From assembly GCA_035560795.1 (NCBI GenBank), contig DATMYV010000016.1, positions 46,202 through 110,201 on the forward strand: DNA of 64,000 nucleotides, in the 5' to 3' direction. The stretch's first letter is position 1. Each line of letters opens with the position of its first letter. The notes below the pieces were generated by a model. That model saw only the letters and a list, made by a program, of their open reading frames with translations. It had not been told where the DNA came from and made no database searches. Position numbers and translations under genes: made by a program. Below, piece by piece: positions 59,399 through 64,000 of the stretch. Source of the DNA: Longilinea sp035560795. Lineage in GTDB: Bacteria; Chloroflexota; Anaerolineae; Anaerolineales; Anaerolineaceae.

Positions 59399-60687
59399 AA
59401 AGAACCACCAATTATTCCTGGAAATCACTGCCAGGCCCGCAAGACATTACGCGCAGCATCCTGCCCAACGGCATCATCCTGCTCACGCGTTCCAACTTCA
59501 GCAGTCCTTCCGTCGTTGTAAGCGGATATCTTCCCAGCGGCAGCATTTTCGATCCGCGCGAGAAACTTGGACTGGCCCATTACACCGCTCTGGCATTGAT
59601 GCGGGGCACGCAAAAACATACATTCCAGCAGATATATAATGGACTTGAATCCGTCGGAGCCAGTCTGGGGTTTGGCGCCAGCGTCCATAACACCAGCTTT
59701 GGCGGCCGTGCATTGGCTGAAGATTTGCGTCTTTTATTGAGAACGCTCAGCGAGGCCATCCGCGAACCCATTTTCCCAGCGGACCATATTGAACGGCTGC
59801 GCGCACAACTTCTCACCGGGTTGGCCATGCGCGATCAAGATACGGCAGACCGGGCATCGATCCGTTTCGATGAAATCGTTTTCCCAAATCATCCCTACGG
59901 GCTGCCAGAAGACGGTTTCACTGGGACAATCCGAGCCATCCAACGCGAAGATATTCTTCAGCACCATAAACTTGTGTATGGTCCGCGAAATATGGTACTG
60001 GTGGTTGTAGGGGCTGTTTCGGCCAGCCAGGCTTATGACATTGTGAGTCAGGTGCTGGGTGGATGGGAGAATCCTTCGCAGCCTGAAGCACCTGTGCTTC
60101 CTCCGCTCAAGCCAATTACAGCCGTGGTCCGGGAGCACATCCCTTTGGCCGGAAAAAGCCAGACCGATCTGGTCATGGGCGGTTATGGTCCAAAGCGCAG
60201 CAGCCCCGATTATCTGGCGGCATCGCTCGGCAACAACATTCTCGGCCAATTCGGTATGATGGGCCGCATCGGGGATGTGGTCCGCGAACAAGCTGGTTTG
60301 GCCTATTACGCTTCCACCAGCTTAAATTCATGGATCTACACCGGCTCATGGGAAGTTTCCGCTGGCGTTAACCCGGCAAATTTACAGCAGACCATTGATC
60401 TCATCCTGACCGAAATCGAAAAGTTCATTTCTGAACCGGTCAGTTCTGACGAACTTCAGGACAGCCAGGCAAATTACATCGGCCGCCTGCCGCTTTCAAT
60501 GGAATCCAACAATGGCGTCGCGGCAGCTCTGCTTAATCTGGAACGCTTCCATTTGGGCATGGATTATTATCAGCAATTCCCGGTTCAGGTCGCAGCCATT
60601 ACACCCGAAGATGTACTTCAGGCTGCCCGGCATTATCTATTTCCAGACCGCATGGTTACCATCAGCTCAGGACCCGAATTAATCTAG
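59395..60687 (+). CDS. M16 family peptidase-like, non-catalytic partner
   Basis: 430 residues with the M16 fold (TRSNFSSPSVVVSGYLPSGS, LHKLVYGPRNMVLVVVG-like HHKLVYGPRNMVLVVVG), but the zinc motif position reads LAHYTALALMRGT instead of HxxEH. It is therefore the inactive half. The start overlaps the catalytic gene (ATGA), giving paired production. Confidence 0.92.
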   Translation: MKRTTNYSWKSLPGPQDITRSILPNGIILLTRSNFSSPSVVVSGYLPSGSIFDPREKLGLAHYTALALMRGTQKHTFQQIYNGLESVGASLGFGASVHNTSFGGRALAEDLRLLLRTLSEAIREPIFPADHIERLRAQLLTGLAMRDQDTADRASIRFDEIVFPNHPYGLPEDGFTGTIRAIQREDILQHHKLVYGPRNMVLVVVGAVSASQAYDIVSQVLGGWENPSQPEAPVLPPLKPITAVVREHIPLAGKSQTDLVMGGYGPKRSSPDYLAASLGNNILGQFGMMGRIGDVVREQAGLAYYASTSLNSWIYTGSWEVSAGVNPANLQQTIDLILTEIEKFISEPVSSDELQDSQANYIGRLPLSMESNNGVAAALLNLERFHLGMDYYQQFPVQVAAITPEDVLQAARHYLFPDRMVTISSGPELI

Positions 60688-60697
60688 GGAGAATTCG

Positions 60698-61105
60698 ATG
60701 CAACTTCGCACCGGGGTGGATGTGGTGGAAATTGGTCGTTTTGAGCGGTTAAACCCGAATATTAAGCCGCGTTTCCTTAAACGCGTTTTCACTCCGCAAG
60801 AACTGGAAAAATGCAGCAAATCGAATGCAAGCCTGGCGGGCCGTTTTGCGGTGAAAGAAGCTGTTGCAAAGGCGCTGCAAACCGGCATTGGACCTGTCAG
60901 TTGGCAGGAAATTGAGACGGTAGAAGGTCCTGCAGGTGAACCCATTTTAGTTTTGCATGGCGAAGCAGCCCGTCTGGCGGAGAACCTCGGTTTGCATACA
61001 TGGTCAATCAGCATCAGTCATACCAGCACGCTTGCCCTGGCGGTTGCCATTGCCGTGAGTGAACCTTCTGTCATAGAATCGGCCAACCTGGACAAGATGG
61101 GTTAG
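60698..61105 (+). CDS. acpS: Holo-[acyl-carrier-protein] synthase
   Basis: Transfers phosphopantetheine from CoA to ACP. 135 residues with TGVDVVEIGRFERL (metal Asp), FTPQELEKC, and FAVKEAVAKALQTGIG (metal Glu and Lys). Slightly longer at the C-terminus than the usual 120. AGGGAG precedes the ATG, 10 nt after the M16 gene. Confidence 0.93.
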   Translation: MQLRTGVDVVEIGRFERLNPNIKPRFLKRVFTPQELEKCSKSNASLAGRFAVKEAVAKALQTGIGPVSWQEIETVEGPAGEPILVLHGEAARLAENLGLHTWSISISHTSTLALAVAIAVSEPSVIESANLDKMG

Positions 61106-61119
61106 AATCAGGCTGGTCG

Positions 61120-61770
61120 ATGAAAATCCTATCAGTTAGCGACGTCGAACTAGGGATCATTTACAACCCGCAAATTGCCGAGCGTTTCTACGACGTCGAT
61201 CTAGTCGTCAGTTGCGGCGACTTGCCTTATTTTTACCTCGAATATATCATCAGTACACTTAACGTCCCTCTCTACCATGTTCGGGGCAACCATGCCAGCA
61301 AGGTTGAAATGACATCCATGGGCGACCGAACCGAACCCTGGGGTGCGATAAACTTGCACCGCAAAGTCCTGCAGGATGATACCGGTCTATTGTTGGCGGG
61401 ATTGGAAGGATCCATTCAATACAACTACGGGCCACACCAGTATTCGCAAGCAGATATGTGGACAATGGTTTGGATGATGACGCCAGCTTTATTCTTCAAT
61501 AAACTGCGTTATGACCGTTATCTCGATATCTTTGTCAGTCATGCTCCGCCGTGGAAAATTCATGACATGGACGATCTGCCCCACCACGGTGTAAAGGCTT
61601 TTCGCTGGTTCGATAAGGTGTTTTACCCTCAAGTACATTTACACGGACATATCCATGTCTATCGCCAGGATACGGTGACGCAGACTCAATTTGAAAAGAC
61701 CCTGGTCATGAATACCTATGGTTATCGCGAGTTTTATATCAATGTTCCGCAGGGTCGAAGGCAACGGTAA
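61120..61770 (+). CDS. Metallophosphoesterase
   Basis: 216 residues of the calcineurin-like fold: VSDVELG (first ligand motif; Glu10 replaces the usual His of DxH), VVSCGDLPYFYLEY, VRGNH (GNHD/E), SHAPPW and LHGHIHVY. The missing His suggests altered metal binding at site 1. Substrate unknown. It follows acpS by 14 nt and may be cotranscribed. Confidence 0.87.
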   Translation: MKILSVSDVELGIIYNPQIAERFYDVDLVVSCGDLPYFYLEYIISTLNVPLYHVRGNHASKVEMTSMGDRTEPWGAINLHRKVLQDDTGLLLAGLEGSIQYNYGPHQYSQADMWTMVWMMTPALFFNKLRYDRYLDIFVSHAPPWKIHDMDDLPHHGVKAFRWFDKVFYPQVHLHGHIHVYRQDTVTQTQFEKTLVMNTYGYREFYINVPQGRRQR

Positions 61771-61804
61771 CACGGCTGCATCATCGGTTTTATGGAGGTG
61801 AATC

Positions 61805-62806
61805 GTGTCAGATGAAAACAAACCTAATTCCTTAAGGTCCATGGTTTCTCAAATTGCGAAATCGGATTTCGATCTGGCCTTAAGAAAAGGCTTCTGGCGT
61901 TCCGTTTTTACCTGGTTTAATGGAAAAGATAATAGCCTGCTGCCATTTGATGAAGTAAGGCGTTTATTGCCATTCCAGGGTCAACATTATCTGGGAATGC
62001 GACAGGTTCCGGTTCATAAAATCGTCGGCAGCGTGGGACGCTACCAGGATTTCGATCGTGCATTTCTCCCGCGCCGATCTGAACTTGGTTCGCGCTGGGT
62101 CAGCATTGACATGGCGCACCTCCAGGATGTCATTCTGCCGCCCATCGAGGTTTACAAGATCGGTGAAGCTTACTTTGTAAAGGATGGAAACCACCGTGTC
62201 TCTGTGGCTAAGGAACGCGGGCAGGAAGATATTGATGCTTATGTCATCGAAATCGAGTCGCCGGTTTCTTTGGATGAAAAGTCTAACATTGATGATTTTA
62301 TTCGTGAGATAGAGAAACAGGATTTTGAGGAACGCACTAACCTCACCAAACTTCGCCCAGAATCAAAGGTTGAATTATCGTTGCCTGGCGTTTACAACAA
62401 GTTGATCGAACACATCGAGACACACAGGTGGTTCCTCGGCGAGCAGAAGAACCATCCGGCAACGTTTGAAGATGCAACCGTCTCCTGGTACGACGAGGTC
62501 TATCTGCCATTAATTAATGTGATCCGTGAACAGGGAATTTTGAAGGAATTTCCGGGACGGACTGAAGCCGATCTTTATTTGTGGATCATCGAACATCTAT
62601 GGTTCTTACGGGAAGAGATGAACCATGAAGTCAGCCTGCAGGATGCCGCGCACCATTTTAAGGAGGTTTACGCATCACCTCGTTTTCGACACCTATCAAA
62701 TTTAATAAAGTTAATCGGAAGCTTATTTTCGGACAATCGAGAGTCATCCACCCCGAACCTGAAAAAGCCGCCACCAGATGATCAGAACAATGAATCCGGC
62801 ATATAA
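61805..62806 (+). CDS. ParB-like nuclease-domain protein with DUF4032-like part
   Basis: 333 residues, GTG start with GGAGGTG upstream. Residues about 60-160 carry a ParB-type domain (VPVHKIVGSVGRY, LPPIEVYKIGEAYFVKDGNHRVSVAKERG, the DGNHR motif being the ParB phosphate site). The C-terminal half has FPGRTEADLYLWIIEHLWFL, which I recall from DUF4032 proteins. No helix-turn-helix is evident, so it is unlikely to be a partition protein. Confidence 0.85.
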   Translation: MSDENKPNSLRSMVSQIAKSDFDLALRKGFWRSVFTWFNGKDNSLLPFDEVRRLLPFQGQHYLGMRQVPVHKIVGSVGRYQDFDRAFLPRRSELGSRWVSIDMAHLQDVILPPIEVYKIGEAYFVKDGNHRVSVAKERGQEDIDAYVIEIESPVSLDEKSNIDDFIREIEKQDFEERTNLTKLRPESKVELSLPGVYNKLIEHIETHRWFLGEQKNHPATFEDATVSWYDEVYLPLINVIREQGILKEFPGRTEADLYLWIIEHLWFLREEMNHEVSLQDAAHHFKEVYASPRFRHLSNLIKLIGSLFSDNRESSTPNLKKPPPDDQNNESGI

Positions 62807-62814
62807 ACCATAAG

Positions 62815-62841
62815 AGCCGCTGGATTGACCAGCGGCTTTTT
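62815..62841 (+). terminator. Intrinsic terminator after ParB-like gene
   Basis: A 9-bp stem (62815-62823 with 62829-62837), loop ATTGA, followed by TTTT. It lies 4 nt from the minus-strand stop at 62846. Confidence 0.85.
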
Positions 62842-62845
62842 CTAT

Positions 62846-63073
62846 TTATGCATGCTCCAACAAACCGATCCACAAATGGTTCGGTAAAACCATCTGGCTG
62901 CGGCGGATGGCAATGCCATTATAGCGTTGCTCTTCATTGACTGCGCTAGGGTGAACAAAACAAACATCCGGTTTCTTGCCATATTTTTTCTGGTAATAAT
63001 CGGCTGCTTGAGTTACTTTTGCAGGTAAATCGCTGCGCGGATCATTGTCGAACCATAACATGCCTGTTTCCAT
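62846..63073 (-). CDS. Small conserved-looking protein downstream of FtsK-like gene
   Basis: 75 residues from ATG 63073, preceded by GGAGGG 4 nt upstream; the longer frame uses a TTG inside that ribosome site. Contains METGMLWFDND, AADYYQKKYGKKPDVCFVHP and LPNHLWIGL. No named family. Starts 12 nt after the FtsK-like stop, so the two form an operon. Confidence 0.8.
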   Translation of the reverse strand: METGMLWFDNDPRSDLPAKVTQAADYYQKKYGKKPDVCFVHPSAVNEEQRYNGIAIRRSQMVLPNHLWIGLLEHA

Positions 63074-63085
63074 CTTACCCTCCAA

Positions 63086-63886
63086 TTATCTGCCCGGAAG
63101 CCAAAATTTCATCCAATTCTGGTTGACCTGAACGCAATACTGCTGCGTAGGGTGATATTTTGATGTGTCCATTGACCGAACGTTTGCCAGTCTGGCAGAG
63201 CGGTCTGGTTCGTCAATCTGGCCAAGAATTCGAGTTCGAAAGGATGAGACAAATGAGTCGAACTCTTCCATTCGATTTGCTGACATCCCTCCCAAAGACC
63301 AAATTCCATATTGAGGCCCCTGATCGATAAGCCATTGAAGATTAATTTGAACATCAAGGTCCAATTGCCCGACACTATGAACATCGTCAATCAATAACAA
63401 AGATGTCTCTACCTGAGATCTGCCATTCATGCGCTGCTCAAGCAGGCGGCTTAGATGTAAAATTGCCGCGCCAGATAGGCGATCGTAGATGGGCATTACC
63501 TCAAGGTGATGGTTGCCATTAATTCTCAGGGTAGATTGCCAGACAGATGGATCCTGCGAAACGACCAGGACATCCATGTCAAAGGAAAATGTCCGCAGCA
63601 ATGCGGATGAAAGCGCCAGTTGGAGAACCTGCCTGGGGCCATCAAGATGCGTCCCGCTCACCAATATTGATCCGGGCTTCGGATCCGTGAAATCCAACAA
63701 CACCGGCAATCCGTCGTCACAAACCCCCAAAATGGCGGTTTTTTCTGGGAGGAAGGGATTTTGGTTCAATAACCCATCAAGGCTCAATCTTGCGAAAGGA
63801 TTGGTAACTTGACCAGGCTGAGGAACCCGCAAATTTAGTTTTTGCGGAACGGTAGTACGAACTTGACTCAGATCAGTTACATTCAT
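63086..63886 (-). CDS. FtsK/SpoIIIE-like P-loop protein with degenerate Walker A
   Basis: 266 residues. The layout is that of an FtsK-type ATPase core: a beta-strand ILVSGTH followed by LDGPRQVLQLALSSALL, where the Walker A GxxGxGKS is expected but only SGTHLDGPRQ is present (residues 77-86; no GKS/T), and a clear Walker B LLLIDDVHS (163-171), followed by QYGIWSLGGMSANR in the sensor position. It probably binds but may not hydrolyse ATP. There are no membrane segments. It is led by a promoter with two repeated operator-like sites. Confidence 0.75.
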   Translation of the reverse strand: MNVTDLSQVRTTVPQKLNLRVPQPGQVTNPFARLSLDGLLNQNPFLPEKTAILGVCDDGLPVLLDFTDPKPGSILVSGTHLDGPRQVLQLALSSALLRTFSFDMDVLVVSQDPSVWQSTLRINGNHHLEVMPIYDRLSGAAILHLSRLLEQRMNGRSQVETSLLLIDDVHSVGQLDLDVQINLQWLIDQGPQYGIWSLGGMSANRMEEFDSFVSSFRTRILGQIDEPDRSARLANVRSMDTSKYHPTQQYCVQVNQNWMKFWLPGR

Positions 63887-63896
63887 AACATCACCT

Positions 63897-63910
63897 TAGA
63901 ATATATTTTC
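63897..63910. promoter_or_regulatory. Operator-like repeat, site 1
   Basis: TAGAATATATTTTC, 12 nt upstream of the FtsK-like start on its strand and downstream of the expected transcription start. Near-copy of site 2 (63933-63946). Confidence 0.5.
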
Positions 63911-63920
63911 TAATAGATAT

Positions 63921-63948
63921 ATTATACACAGATAGAACATATTTTCAA
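63921..63948 (-). promoter_or_regulatory. Promoter of the FtsK-like gene
   Basis: On the minus strand TTGAAA (63948-63943), 16 nt, TATAAT (63926-63921). The -35 and spacer overlap operator-like site 2. Confidence 0.65.
63933..63946. promoter_or_regulatory. Operator-like repeat, site 2
   Basis: TAGAACATATTTTC, 36 nt from site 1 start-to-start. On the minus strand it contains GAAAATATGTTC, one base from the LexA-type palindrome GAACATATGTTC. Confidence 0.5.
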
Positions 63949-64000
63949 GTACCAATATTTGGGCAATTCCGCTTGACTTTCAAGTGATCACTATTTATAC

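Noticed and set aside
1..64000. CRISPR arrays, rRNA, tRNA, complete insertion sequences, prophage
   Set aside because: No regularly spaced repeats, no rRNA or tRNA signatures, and no intact transposase or phage genes were seen.

Overview
The window is a contiguous bacterial chromosome segment of moderate GC with dense, mostly co-oriented genes. The gene set suggests a Chloroflexota bacterium, most likely class Anaerolineae. The reasons are a MutL-like/DUF6754/zinc-ribbon membrane operon, a DUF3090 plus SCO1664-type pair, an oversized SecA, secreted proteins carrying a short (Y/F)LP(I/V) motif, and many TAnnnT boxes placed exactly 6 nt before an ATG. This assignment is inference; no rRNA or tRNA was seen to confirm it.

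Layout. 1-4.4 kb: start of a VanW-like gene (minus), a cNMP-binding/PH membrane protein, def, recF, convergent rsmG. 4.4-6.2 kb: a secreted conserved protein and a PIG-L deacetylase. 6.2-14.7 kb: a tight operon of membrane proteins, a zinc-ribbon protein with repeated acidic-Trp-Leu motifs, a MutL-like dual actin-fold ATPase and an LPKTG-tailed protein, ended by back-to-back terminators. 14.8-19.8 kb: phosphohexomutase, DUF389-SH3b protein, HAD protein, BMP-like lipoprotein, sugar transferase. 19.9-25.4 kb: a SelW-like selenoprotein (UGA codon) overlapping trpS, dtd, a degenerate PyrD/PyrK-like pair, an SPFH protein, and selD, itself a selenoprotein. 25.5-33.7 kb: gamma-glutamyltransferase, a large secreted beta-helix protein with a probable frameshift in its signal peptide, uvrC, and an unrecognised conserved gene.

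33.75-35.2 kb is an AT-richer accessory patch: two palindromic REP-like repeats bracketing a RAYT transposase remnant, the C-terminal tail of a polymorphic toxin abutting a probable immunity gene, a second small gene, and an RHS-repeat remnant. 35.2-42.2 kb: rplS, a class I amidotransferase-like hydrolase, murI, DUF3090/SCO1664, homoserine dehydrogenase, a FolK fused to a DUF1905/YdeI-like domain, and folP. 42.3-48.3 kb: a complete branched-chain 2-oxoacid dehydrogenase complex (E1alpha, E1beta, E2, E3) interrupted by an AT-rich methyltransferase gene. 48.4-54.2 kb: secA and an S1-domain protein. 54.2-64 kb: M19 dipeptidase, small membrane protein, ferredoxin-NADP reductase (minus), an active/inactive M16 peptidase pair, acpS, a metallophosphoesterase, a ParB-like protein, and a minus-strand pair encoding a FtsK-like ATPase with a degenerate P-loop behind a promoter with two repeated operator-like sites.

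The most notable signals are the two in-frame UGA (Sec) genes that ordinary ORF calling truncates, each with a candidate SECIS hairpin; the uncharacterised 6.2-14.7 kb operon; the recurrent leaderless promoter-start geometry; and the decayed toxin/RAYT patch.
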